Assembly (NCBI RefSeq): GCF_012641265.1
Contig: NZ_JABAHZ010000010.1
Coordinates: 1-64,000 of the forward strand
Direction of reading: 5' to 3'
DNA from: Chitinophaga eiseniae
GTDB lineage: Bacteria > Bacteroidota > Bacteroidia > Chitinophagales > Chitinophagaceae
DNA length: 64,000 nucleotides
In this document: positions 18,777 to 27,631 of the stretch, piece by piece
How positions within the stretch are numbered: the stretch's first letter is position 1
Layout: each line of letters begins with the position of its first letter
The notes under the pieces: model-generated
Told to the model about the DNA's origin: nothing
The model's database searches: none
What the model saw: only the letters and a program-made list of their open reading frames with translations
Translations under genes and position numbers: made by a program

Positions 18777-18820
18777 AAAAAAGAACGGAAATGCATCCAG
18801 GTGCATTTCCGTTCTTTTTT
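18777..18820 (-). terminator. Strong Rho-independent terminator of the SusC-SusD-TlpA operon
   Basis: A near-perfect 19-bp stem (AAAAAAGAACGGAAATGCA with its complement) around a 6-base loop, with an A-tract on one side and a T-tract on the other. It separates the TlpA gene end (18849) from the start of the next sigma gene (18726). Only genes on the minus strand flank it, so it acts mainly on the upstream operon, though the symmetry would let it work in both directions. Confidence 0.9.
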
Positions 18821-18848
18821 AATAACTGCTTTTTATTTGGCCTAACGC

Positions 18849-20267
18849 TTATTTAGCCAGCAATTTCCTCAGCGTTTCCGCTGTTTCTGGCTGACTCGGA
18901 CGGGTAGCGTCGTTGCTGAAAAGCTTGCCTTCCTTGTCAATGATCATGTAGTGAGGAACGCCACTGATGTTGAATGTTTTTGCTACTTTACTTTCTGTGC
19001 CTCCTGTCGACAACAGGTGTACGCCCTCGATTTTGTCTTCTGCAATGGCCTGTTTCCATTTATCCGCAGCATCATCGATGCTGATGTAAAGGAATACTAC
19101 ATCTTTGTTGCCTTCGAATTGTTTATGCAACCCCGGAGAACCGTTTTTCATTTCATAACGACAAGGGCTACACCAACTGGCCCAAAAGTCCATGTATACT
19201 ACTTTTCCTTTGAAATCGGCCAGGGTAACGTCGTGTCCCTGCTGGTCCTTCAGCGTGAACACAGGCGGGACCTGTCCAATAGATATAGCAGACTTCTTGG
19301 CGTACAGTTCGAGAAGCGATTTCTTTGAACTTTCATCCTTGCAATACTGCTTCATGTATTCGTCCAGCAGACCTTTGTAATCGGATGCGGTGGAGGCGCC
19401 ATCCAGCAATGTTTTGAGGATGCCTCCCATAGCGCGTGATCTGATAATTGGATTTTTATACGCCGTTTTTGATATTTCATACATTTGCTTATAACGGTCG
19501 GTAGTAGGAACTTTTACATCCAATTGATTTTTTCCCTTTTGACTTTTCAGGAACAGGTAGTAAGGATAGCCATGTACCAGCAGCCGCTCATAGTCAAAGG
19601 TACCGGTATCCATATTCAGGTCTTCATTCATGAGCTTATCACTTTCCCAATAACCATCGGGAATACTTTCCGGCATTTTTTTTCCGAGGTAGCCCTGCAT
19701 AAACATCGGTGTCTGGTAAATGCCGCAGGTGTAACTGACGTAAGACATTGCGGTGAGGTATTTCTTCGTGGCAGCGCTTACCTGGCTACCCTTCACCTTC
19801 AGCAGCGCCTGATCCTGATCGTGATTGCTTCTCAGCATTTTAGTATAGTCGTTTGCGGTAGTATTTATGGAGAAGTTGAGATCCTTGAACCCCTGAACGG
19901 CGATTGATTGATATTCCTTGTACACCTGGTTATTCGCCGCTCCTTTTCCCTGGAACACGATGGTGGAGTCCTGGTGGTAGAGATCGTAGGAAACAACGAG
20001 GCTATCGCCAGGTTCTACGAATAGCTGTTGCCTGGTTTTATTGGGTTCCGCCCAAACCAGTACATCAAGCGCTTTTTTCAAATCAATAACGTATTTGAAG
20101 CGGCCATCAGACTCTGAATCAGCTTTTTGCTTAGCGCCTTCAACAAAGATCCCACTTGTAATGGTATCACCGGTGTGCCCTTTTACGTCAAGAATAATAA
20201 CGGTTCTCTTCTGCGCCTGCGTAGTGATTGCTACTGTGCAAAGCAGGCATGCTAACCATGTTTTCAT
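18849..20267 (-). CDS. TlpA-like thioredoxin-domain protein, secreted
   Basis: A 472-residue exported protein. It has a signal peptide (KTWLACLLCTVAITTQAQ), a long N-terminal region of the DUF4369-like type (about residues 20-330) with no recognised catalytic motif, and a C-terminal thioredoxin fold (about 335-472) with the redox motif CSPC at residues 366-369 (in FWASWCSPCRYEM) and the cis-proline stretch NISGVPHYMIIDKEG. Family members reduce or reshuffle disulfides in the periplasm. It starts 32 bases after SusD and ends before a strong terminator, so it belongs to the SusC/SusD operon. TlpA proteins are frequent companions of SusC/SusD pairs that lack glycan enzymes; whether the cargo is a disulfide-bearing peptide is open. 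Confidence 0.9.
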   Translation of the reverse strand: MKTWLACLLCTVAITTQAQKRTVIILDVKGHTGDTITSGIFVEGAKQKADSESDGRFKYVIDLKKALDVLVWAEPNKTRQQLFVEPGDSLVVSYDLYHQDSTIVFQGKGAANNQVYKEYQSIAVQGFKDLNFSINTTANDYTKMLRSNHDQDQALLKVKGSQVSAATKKYLTAMSYVSYTCGIYQTPMFMQGYLGKKMPESIPDGYWESDKLMNEDLNMDTGTFDYERLLVHGYPYYLFLKSQKGKNQLDVKVPTTDRYKQMYEISKTAYKNPIIRSRAMGGILKTLLDGASTASDYKGLLDEYMKQYCKDESSKKSLLELYAKKSAISIGQVPPVFTLKDQQGHDVTLADFKGKVVYMDFWASWCSPCRYEMKNGSPGLHKQFEGNKDVVFLYISIDDAADKWKQAIAEDKIEGVHLLSTGGTESKVAKTFNISGVPHYMIIDKEGKLFSNDATRPSQPETAETLRKLLAK

Positions 20268-20299
20268 GTGTTGTTATTTAATGATTGGATTAAATTTTA

Positions 20300-21754
20300 T
20301 CAGGGTATTTGTGGTAAATCAGGATTTTGTTGCGCGATATACAGCGGGATCCGGAATGTAAGCCGCTGTGACCGCAGGGTAAAGGTTTTCACCACTGCGC
20401 CACTCATATCATACAAGGTATGCGTGTAGTTAACCGTTGATTTGTATACCGGATCAACGCTCAGTCTTCTCATATCAAACCAGCGGTATCCCTGTAAAGG
20501 GAATTCCCTGATACGTTCGTCTAGAACAAATTTGGTGAGCGCAACCTGGTCGCCTGCTATGTTGGCTGGTATGCTGGCTTCTGCCACCGGCATTCGCATG
20601 CGCCGGAATGCTTCGAGGTCTGCCACCGCCCCGGGGAGATCATTCAGGCGGGATTTGCATTCTGCCTGTAGGAGGTAAACATCTGGTACGCTCACACCAA
20701 CGTTGGTAGCGCCACCGCTTCCCCATACGGCCATCATGCCGTTAGGATACGGTTTGGTGAATTCGCCCAGCGGGTTACCGGTAAGGAACTGCCTTCTGTA
20801 ATCACCGGTAGTGTATAGGGCTACCGTTGCCGGGGTTAGTACGATGAATGAACCGTAATAGGTATCCAGGTTGAGAATGCGTTTGAGGAACAGCACTTCC
20901 TGGTCAATGTTCAGGTTACCTCTTGCCGGGCCTGTATAAGGATTGACAGGTGTAAATGATCCACCGGGCGCCAGCTCTTTCTGGAAATCATATAAGCCTA
21001 CCGGGATGCTGCTGTTGCTTATATGTGTTATGGCGGCATTTAGTTGTGGTAGTGCTTTATCGAATTGCCCCATGAATACATAAGTCTTTCCCAGCATGGC
21101 CTCGGCTGCTGCCCGGGTGCTCCTGGTGCGGTTGGTCAGCGTTACCGGCAAATCGGGTATGGCGAGCGTGAGATCGCTCACAATAAGATCATATATCTCT
21201 TTAACCGTTGCCCTGCTAAACTTTGTTTCGGTAACATCTGCTGTTAGTATTTTGGGTACGCCCGCATCTGTAGCGGCGGTGGCGGCATTGTACGGTTGTC
21301 CATAGTAATTGATCATCATGAAATAGCACCAGGCCCTGCTCACCAGCGCCTCTGCCAGGATGCTTTTTTTCTGTGTTTCGCTACCACCTGCCGAATTCGC
21401 TACTTCATTGATGATCTTATTGCATTGGTATACCCACCGCATCAGCAACGTCCATTCTGTTTGCTGATCTGATGCCAGCCATATATCATCTGCCCAATGA
21501 AAAGCATTCTGCTGGAAAGCGGCTGCGTTGCCCGAGAAGTAAGGCTCAACACACGCGGCCTCATCCCCGGACTCAATATGGGGATACAGTAATGTAAGCG
21601 TCATAGAATTCAGCAGCTGGTCGTAGTCGCTGGTATTTGTGGCCACCAGTTTCCCTTTGGGAACAACTTCCAGGAAATCCTTCCGGCAGGCCGGCAGTAC
21701 CAATGTGGCCACCAGTGATAAAGCAAGCAATATTTTCTTATCCAGGTATATCAT
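20300..21754 (-). CDS. SusD/RagB-family nutrient-binding lipoprotein
   Basis: A 484-residue lipoprotein with lipobox LVLPAC (LALSLVATLVLPACRKDFLE). Family marks are KKSILAEALVSRAWCYFMMI with NYYGQPY, the motif TRAAAEAMLGKTYVFMGQFD, VPDVYLLQAECKSRLNDLPG and the C-terminal DERIREFPLQGYRWFDMRRL. It sits 10 bases after SusC and 32 bases before the TlpA gene. It should bind cargo at the cell surface for the SusC channel. Confidence 0.95.
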   Translation of the reverse strand: MIYLDKKILLALSLVATLVLPACRKDFLEVVPKGKLVATNTSDYDQLLNSMTLTLLYPHIESGDEAACVEPYFSGNAAAFQQNAFHWADDIWLASDQQTEWTLLMRWVYQCNKIINEVANSAGGSETQKKSILAEALVSRAWCYFMMINYYGQPYNAATAATDAGVPKILTADVTETKFSRATVKEIYDLIVSDLTLAIPDLPVTLTNRTRSTRAAAEAMLGKTYVFMGQFDKALPQLNAAITHISNSSIPVGLYDFQKELAPGGSFTPVNPYTGPARGNLNIDQEVLFLKRILNLDTYYGSFIVLTPATVALYTTGDYRRQFLTGNPLGEFTKPYPNGMMAVWGSGGATNVGVSVPDVYLLQAECKSRLNDLPGAVADLEAFRRMRMPVAEASIPANIAGDQVALTKFVLDERIREFPLQGYRWFDMRRLSVDPVYKSTVNYTHTLYDMSGAVVKTFTLRSQRLTFRIPLYIAQQNPDLPQIP

Positions 21755-21764
21755 GATTTTTGTT

Positions 21765-24700
21765 TTAGAGGGTTAGATGAGCGCCAAAGGTGATAGTGCC
21801 CTGGTTAGCAGGGATGGTGCTGTAATATCCATACTTGGTGTCCTGGAACTCAGGATCAATGTGATACGGATTGGCTTTCCACAGCATCAGGTTGGAAACT
21901 ATCAGGCGAAAGGATAATTGCTCAGCACCTATCTTTTTTATGATGCTATGCGGCATTTCATACGACAACATGATGTCCCTGATCTTTATATAAGAGGCAT
22001 CTGTTACGTTAATATTACCATAGGTATAGTAGTCGGTATTTCTTCTTGTGGTGCTTGCGCTGCCCGTCACGAAGGATGGAATATTGGTATGGGCTTCATC
22101 TCCCGGTTTTTTCCAGCGATCGGCAAATTCAGCGGCGAGGTTGCCGGAGGTGAAATTCAGCGCACTAATAAAGCCGTAGCCGCTGTAAGTCCTGTTCACA
22201 TTGCGCATCATGATATGCCCCATATTGTAAATGATGTTGATGTTCAACGTGAAAGATTTATAGTTGAAGATATTTGACAGGCCGCCACTCCAGGGTTGTT
22301 GGTAAACGCCCATGTATACTACATCTGCAGCTTTCACCCCATTCGGACTTTTGGTAGTGCTTTTATCGGCCAGTCGCACCAGCGGATCGCCGAGGGTATC
22401 CAGCCCTGCAAAGTTGTAGGCCCATAATGAATATCCTGAGTATCCCGGCAGGTAGGTAGGGGTGTTGATCACCTGGTAACCGGTTGTTTTAAGATCGCCG
22501 GTCGTTATTTTATCGATCACATTCTTGTTGTACGACAAGGTAAACATAGAAACCCAGCGGAAATCCTTGTGTAAAATATTCCCGGAGCTAAGTGTTAGCT
22601 CAACACCTTTGTTGGTTAGGTTACCGGCATTACCGTAAATAGTGGCGTAGCCGGTTAATGGATTTACGGGCATGCTGCCCAGCAGGTTGGACGTTTTCTT
22701 TTGGTATACATCCACCGCGCCGGTCAGGCGTCTTCCAAGCAGGGAGAAGTCCAGTCCCAGGTTGGTAGTACGGGTGCTTTCCCAGGTGAGGTTAGGATTT
22801 GCCACAGAAGAGATGTACATGGACGTCCCGCCTGGTGCATTGGGTGCATTGGTGCCGGATAATATATCATAGGAAGAGGCGCTGCCGGGAGTAGGAGAGA
22901 TGCCTGTTATACCATAGGTGGCCCTCAATGCCAGGTAGTTCACGCCTTTTACATTTTCCATGAAAGGCTCGTTGCTGATATCCCATTTCACACCAGTGCT
23001 CCACACCGGTTTGCCCTGGGCGGCTTTATTTTTTCCAAACAGGTTACTCTTGTCATTACGCCAGGAGGCGTTGAGGGAGTAGCGGCGGTTATACGTATAG
23101 GCGGCATTGAGGTAATAGGAGGTGAAACGGGAAACAATTTCTGACTCTCCAAAAAACGTGCTGGCGTCCAATACGGAGCCAGTGGCGCTGGCGGGCATTA
23201 CGGGGCTTTTAATCCCGGTACTGGCCAATGTCTTATAATCTACCAGTCCATAGGTCTGTAGGCGCTGGTCATAGCCATATACCCTACTGTTGTTGCCAAC
23301 AGATTTTTGTTCCTGCGCCTCCTGGCCGGCCAACATAGTCAGCTGGTGTTGCTCATTTCTCCAGTTACGGTCGTATACCAGCTGGTTCCTGATGATCCAG
23401 TTGTCCTGGTTGTTGGTAGATACCTGGTACAGGCCGCCGCTGGTGGGCAGATAGTAGACCGGTATGGAAGTGGCATCCGGAGCTACTGTGAAGTTAACGA
23501 TCTGCACCCGCTGTGCATAATTGGTATTATCATCGTAAGCAGTGGTGCGACTGCTCCCTTTCACATATCCGTACATGCCCTCAAAATGTAGCCCCTTGTA
23601 CAATTGGATGGAAACGCCACTGTTAAGACGCGCGAGTAACCCATTGCTTTTCGTAGCACCGGTGTTCACATTATTGAGCGGGTTGTAATCCAGGTTGATC
23701 CGGCTTCTTGTTTCGAAGTCTGCCCGGGATTCATTGCTGAGATATCCCATGTAGGGCATCGACAGGTTATTGCCTGCTGCATCCCTGAATAGCTGGTATG
23801 GCAGGAAACGTGAATCAGGGGATATGGAACGGTGAGATGTTGTGAGCTGATTGGTGATATCTGCCAGGAAGGACACTTTCAGGTATTTGTTGAAATTAAA
23901 CTCCTGGCGGGTATTCACTTTGTAAGTATTGTTACGGTTACCCGGCGTATTGTCGTTCGCGTTAGTATAGGCCAGTGAACCATAGAAGGTATATTTCTCT
24001 GTACCGCCGGATACGGATACGGTGTGATTCATCAGACTTGCCGGCCGGTACCAGATATCTTTTATCTGTTGCAGGTTGCTGATCTTAGAAAGGCTGTCCA
24101 GTTTGGCGTTTCCCTGCTCTGTAGTCAGTACGCCCCTGTACATGTCGTACAGAATTTGCCTGTCTGGTGAAAGGCCCACATGGGAGCTGGATGGGTTGTA
24201 CCGGGTGGCAGTGGCATAAGTCTGCCCCACCGGATCGAATGTTTCACGGGAAGCCTGTATATATTGCGCGCTGTTGAGGGTGGGATAGTAGTCGATATCC
24301 GGCTTTCCCTGTAAGTTGATAAAACCATCATAATCTACTTTTATTCTTTGTCGGGCATATCCTTTCTTCGTGGTGATCACTATTACGCCATTTGAGGCCC
24401 TGGCTCCCCAGATAGAGGCCGCAGTGGCATCTTTCAGTACGCTGATATCCGCTACATCCTGTGGATTTACTGCACTGATATCACTGATGGGCATTCCGTC
24501 CACGATAATCAATGGATTCCTGTCGGCATTAACGGTAGTCAGTCCGCGTATCTGAAATGTGGTGGCGTTGGGGGTAGGAGAATTATTTACCACCAGGCCG
24601 GGCACCAGTCCTTCGATGCGTTGCAATACATTCATGCTGGTGCTTCGATTCTTTACAATACTCATCTCGGGATTGGCGAAAGCGCCGGCGCTTCGTTCCT

Positions 24701-25445
24701 TTGATATCTGCTGGTAGCCGGTATTCACGGTAACGCTCTGTAGCTGGCTGAGGCCATGGGCCAGGATAATCAGGGTCTGTCCCGCGGGTGTAGTGGATAA
24801 CGACGAACTGTTGTCATCTGTTTTCCCGTTACCTGGTAATAAGGTGAGTGTACCATTGGCATTTACACGGGTAGAAATACCGGTGAAACCAACGCAGGAA
24901 ATAATCAGTATGTCGTTCTCGTTCACGCTCAGTGTAAAAGTACCGTTAGGGTCTGTGACGGTGCCGTAGTTGGAGCCCTGGATGCGTATCGACACCCCTG
25001 GCAGCGGCGCGCCGCTTTGGTCGCGCACTATTCCCTTTACAGGTGGAATGGGTTGTGGAGGAGCAGGGAGCTGTTGTAGCAGTGATTTTCTCGACAGGAT
25101 GATGGTATTACGCTCTACCCGGTAATTTAAAGGTTGGTCTTTGAGTACGAGTTGAAGGAAATCAGCCAGGGGTAATGCGTTGGCGCTAACGTTTACCGGT
25201 TTGGTTCCCCTGATATCGTCCTGGTTGTAAAAGACCACATAGCCCGTTTGCTGCTTGATGGAGGAAAAGATTTGCTTCAGCTCTACGTGCTTACCGTTGA
25301 GCGTGATGGTTTGTGAGAAGGAGGTAGCGTAAAGTGAGCAAAAGGCCATCGTCAGCAGGAAAAATGTCATCTTCATCATTAGCAGGATTTTGGTCGCGCC
25401 CGGGCTCCAGCCCCGGGATCGGGAGATACAAGGAAATTTTTTCAT
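21765..25445 (-). CDS. SusC/RagA-family receptor with STN domain
   Basis: A large TonB-linked channel protein of 1226 residues from the ATG at 25445; a TTG three codons upstream is less likely. A long N-terminus precedes the secretion signal (LLMMKMTFFLLTMAFCSLYA). Then come an STN domain (about residues 55-115, VELKQIFSSIKQQTGYVVFY), a carboxypeptidase-like domain (VKGIVRDQSGAPLPGVSIRI), the plug (FQIRGLTTVNADRNPLIIVD, ATAASIWGARASNGVIVITT) and the barrel. STN is the part that signals to FecR, and a sigma-FecR pair lies upstream. The leader carries a palindrome shared with the SusC at 28983. Confidence 0.95.
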   Translation of the reverse strand: MKKFPCISRSRGWSPGATKILLMMKMTFFLLTMAFCSLYATSFSQTITLNGKHVELKQIFSSIKQQTGYVVFYNQDDIRGTKPVNVSANALPLADFLQLVLKDQPLNYRVERNTIILSRKSLLQQLPAPPQPIPPVKGIVRDQSGAPLPGVSIRIQGSNYGTVTDPNGTFTLSVNENDILIISCVGFTGISTRVNANGTLTLLPGNGKTDDNSSSLSTTPAGQTLIILAHGLSQLQSVTVNTGYQQISKERSAGAFANPEMSIVKNRSTSMNVLQRIEGLVPGLVVNNSPTPNATTFQIRGLTTVNADRNPLIIVDGMPISDISAVNPQDVADISVLKDATAASIWGARASNGVIVITTKKGYARQRIKVDYDGFINLQGKPDIDYYPTLNSAQYIQASRETFDPVGQTYATATRYNPSSSHVGLSPDRQILYDMYRGVLTTEQGNAKLDSLSKISNLQQIKDIWYRPASLMNHTVSVSGGTEKYTFYGSLAYTNANDNTPGNRNNTYKVNTRQEFNFNKYLKVSFLADITNQLTTSHRSISPDSRFLPYQLFRDAAGNNLSMPYMGYLSNESRADFETRSRINLDYNPLNNVNTGATKSNGLLARLNSGVSIQLYKGLHFEGMYGYVKGSSRTTAYDDNTNYAQRVQIVNFTVAPDATSIPVYYLPTSGGLYQVSTNNQDNWIIRNQLVYDRNWRNEQHQLTMLAGQEAQEQKSVGNNSRVYGYDQRLQTYGLVDYKTLASTGIKSPVMPASATGSVLDASTFFGESEIVSRFTSYYLNAAYTYNRRYSLNASWRNDKSNLFGKNKAAQGKPVWSTGVKWDISNEPFMENVKGVNYLALRATYGITGISPTPGSASSYDILSGTNAPNAPGGTSMYISSVANPNLTWESTRTTNLGLDFSLLGRRLTGAVDVYQKKTSNLLGSMPVNPLTGYATIYGNAGNLTNKGVELTLSSGNILHKDFRWVSMFTLSYNKNVIDKITTGDLKTTGYQVINTPTYLPGYSGYSLWAYNFAGLDTLGDPLVRLADKSTTKSPNGVKAADVVYMGVYQQPWSGGLSNIFNYKSFTLNINIIYNMGHIMMRNVNRTYSGYGFISALNFTSGNLAAEFADRWKKPGDEAHTNIPSFVTGSASTTRRNTDYYTYGNINVTDASYIKIRDIMLSYEMPHSIIKKIGAEQLSFRLIVSNLMLWKANPYHIDPEFQDTKYGYYSTIPANQGTITFGAHLTL

Positions 25446-25514
25446 AAATTGCAATGGTTTGGTTGATGAAATTTGAAGCTGTCAGCATTGAATTTTTACA
25501 GCCGGAACTATATG

Positions 25515-25545
25515 CCGGAAGTGGGTCCAATCACTTCCGGTTTTT
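25515..25545 (+). promoter_or_regulatory. Leader palindrome of SusC (terminator-like on the antisense strand)
   Basis: CCGGAAGTG and CACTTCCGG form a perfect 9-bp inverted repeat with an 8-base loop, followed on the plus strand by TTTTT. It lies 70 bases before the SusC ATG, inside the FecR-SusC gap. The T-tract is on the strand opposite to SusC, so as a terminator it would end an antisense transcript coming out of the SusC 5' end. The same two arms occur before the SusC at 28983. Confidence 0.6.
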
Positions 25546-25688
25546 AATTACGGACTGTTTTGGGATGACTACAATGGATGGTTGGTTTTTGATATTTATA
25601 TAGATTGATTTTTTTGATGCAATACATTCCCTGGCGGCATAAAGCCACTATTCCAATATCATAGCATAGCAAGGGGAATGGCCCCGTG

Positions 25689-26834
25689 TCAGGGCATAAT
25701 GACCAGTCTTTTCCCTTGTTCCAGTCTGAAATGCACGTTGGCGTCTTGTAGTCCTCTTAGTACTTCAGACAATTGCAGGTTTCGGCTCATTTCTCCGCCA
25801 AAATGCAAATCGGGAATTCCTTTTTCGTACACTACTTCTATATCATACCATCGTTCCAGTTCTTTCATCACTTCTTGTAAGCTGGCGCCTTCAAAATTGA
25901 ACAGGCCATTTTTCCAGGCAATGACTCTATCTGTATTTATTTGCCGGTTGATGTTAATGTCTCCGGATGCTGTAATGCTGGCTTGTTGCCCCGGTTGGAG
26001 CACGGTATTGTTTTGTCCGTGCCGTACCCGTACCGCTCCTTCCAGCAAGGTAGTGGCGCTGTGATGATCATCGGGATACGCTGTGATATTGAATTGTGTG
26101 CCTAATACCTCCACGCTGCTGCCATCGCTGACTTTCACGATAAAGGGTGCATTCATATCGGGCGCGATCTCGAAATAGGCTTCACCGCTGACTTCTACCA
26201 TACGTTCTTTTTTATTGAAGGCCACGGGGTACTTCAAGGAGCTGGCTGCATTTATCCATACCGCTGTACCATCGGGCAATCTGAGCTGAAATTTCCCGCC
26301 GCGTGGTGTCCGTAAGATGTTGTAGGTGGTGGCATCCGTCGTATTACCGGAAGTATAGCTAAGTCTACCCGGAGATTGTTGTACGCGGGTATTACCCTGG
26401 CTGATCACCTGGTTACCGTTGCTATCCAGCGGTATTGTGGAGCCATCTGCCAGCGTTAGCGTGGCTTTGCTGCCGCCCGGAGCAATATCCGCATAAGTGG
26501 CTTTGGGCGGGGTGGCTGGGCGGTGCAGGAAGAAATACCCGGCCGTTGCCGCCATCAGCAAGGTAACAGCCGCAGCGGCCCAACGCCAGGAGCGGAGTGG
26601 CCGTACAATAGCTACCGGCTTGTCAACAGCCAGTACCTGGTTAATCATGGGCTGCAGCGTAGCGGGGGCTACTACATATGGCTGTTGACTGTAGGCGTCC
26701 ATCCTGGCCACAATTTCTTCGGCAACCCGGGATGAGTCATCGTCCAGTAATGCCAGCAGCTCTGCTTCTTCCGCCCCGGTAAGCGACCGGGCGGCATATC
26801 CTTCCAGCAGGTATGTGAGTCGTGATGTGTCCAT
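25689..26834 (-). CDS. FecR family anti-sigma factor
   Basis: A 381-residue anti-sigma factor. The N-terminal cytoplasmic domain (YLLEGYAARSLTGAEEAELL) is followed by one membrane helix around residues 83-104 (WAAAAVTLLMAATAGYFFL), a periplasmic FecR domain (LPDGTAVWINAASSLKYPV, VEVSGEAYFEI, VEVLGTQFNITAYPD) and a DUF4974 end (ASLQEVMKELERWYDIEVVY). This longer form, with the extra segment TYADIAPGGSKATLTLADGS before the FecR core, is typical of SusC/SusD-linked FecR proteins. It follows its sigma gene by 58 bases. About 240 bases separate it from SusC, most of that being SusC leader. Confidence 0.94.
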   Translation of the reverse strand: MDTSRLTYLLEGYAARSLTGAEEAELLALLDDDSSRVAEEIVARMDAYSQQPYVVAPATLQPMINQVLAVDKPVAIVRPLRSWRWAAAAVTLLMAATAGYFFLHRPATPPKATYADIAPGGSKATLTLADGSTIPLDSNGNQVISQGNTRVQQSPGRLSYTSGNTTDATTYNILRTPRGGKFQLRLPDGTAVWINAASSLKYPVAFNKKERMVEVSGEAYFEIAPDMNAPFIVKVSDGSSVEVLGTQFNITAYPDDHHSATTLLEGAVRVRHGQNNTVLQPGQQASITASGDININRQINTDRVIAWKNGLFNFEGASLQEVMKELERWYDIEVVYEKGIPDLHFGGEMSRNLQLSEVLRGLQDANVHFRLEQGKRLVIMP

Positions 26835-26892
26835 GTCTGCGTACTATAAACCGGGAAACAGGCAGAAGTCCCAATCCCGGGGAAAAAAAATT

Positions 26893-27528
26893 TCAGAACC
26901 GAAGTAATAACAGGATGCTGATAGCATAGCCGGCGGCAGCGAGATATTCCCGTACCTGTACCAGTGCCGCTGTCAGGGTATTTTTAACGGTTTTAGGAGA
27001 GATGCCCATGCGGGCGGCAATTTCGTCGATAGAAAGATGTTCCCGGCGGCTGAGATAAAATACCTGGCGCCGTTGTGGCGAAAGTGTGTCCATGGCCCGC
27101 GAAATGAGGTGGTTAATCTCTTTTATATCTAATACTGTGTTGTTGTCGGCTGGCTCCCCACGTTCTTCCAGCTGCACCAGTGCCAGTTTCCCCGACAGGC
27201 GGTTGCGAACATGATTCATGTATTCCCGCGTAGCTACCTTGAACAACCATGCCTTTACAAACGCCATGTCTGCGAGCTTATCACGGTGCAGCCAGGCCCG
27301 CAAAAAAGTCTGCTGTACTACTTCTTCGGCATCTTCCCGGGTGGGTAGGTGCTTCAAGATAAATGGAAAAATAAGCTGGTAGTAATGGTGATAAAAAGTG
27401 GCAAAGGCCCGTTCGTCGCCTTCCGCTATCCGCGAAAGCAATGCTGATTCACTATATTGAATTGGATTAGACAATCTCCTGGCTGTAGTATTTGGTTGAT
27501 GGTCAAAATTATGAAATAGTTGTATCAT
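26893..27528 (-). CDS. ECF RNA polymerase sigma factor
   Basis: A 211-residue ECF sigma factor. Region 2 lies at about residues 30-100 (LLSRIAEGDERAFATFYHHY, EDAEEVVQQTFLRAWLHRDK) and region 4 at about 145-200 (LSPQRRQVFYLSRREHLSID, then RMGISPKTVKNTLTAALVQV). The C-terminal tail (AAGYAISILLLLRF) is hydrophobic. It heads the sigma-FecR-SusC-SusD-TlpA operon on the minus strand and is divergent from a second FecR gene at 27632, with only 103 bases between them. Confidence 0.93.
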   Translation of the reverse strand: MIQLFHNFDHQPNTTARRLSNPIQYSESALLSRIAEGDERAFATFYHHYYQLIFPFILKHLPTREDAEEVVQQTFLRAWLHRDKLADMAFVKAWLFKVATREYMNHVRNRLSGKLALVQLEERGEPADNNTVLDIKEINHLISRAMDTLSPQRRQVFYLSRREHLSIDEIAARMGISPKTVKNTLTAALVQVREYLAAAGYAISILLLLRF

Positions 27529-27564
27529 TATGTATACCTGTTAACATGGTTATCCCTCCTGTTT

Positions 27565-27587
27565 AAAAAAAAAGCCACTTTTTTTTT
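27565..27587. repeat. A9-GCCAC-T9 symmetrical homopolymer tract in a divergent promoter gap
   Basis: Nine A, the pentamer GCCAC and nine T lie in the middle of the 103-base gap between the divergent sigma and FecR genes. Long A/T runs bend DNA and act as upstream promoter elements, and runs of this length can also slip during replication. It could equally be a weak two-way terminator. No TAnnTTTG element is seen in the gap on either strand. Confidence 0.4.
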
Positions 27588-27631
27588 GTCCGGCATAGGT
27601 ATCTCATCTCCTTCAGTATACTTCTATTATC

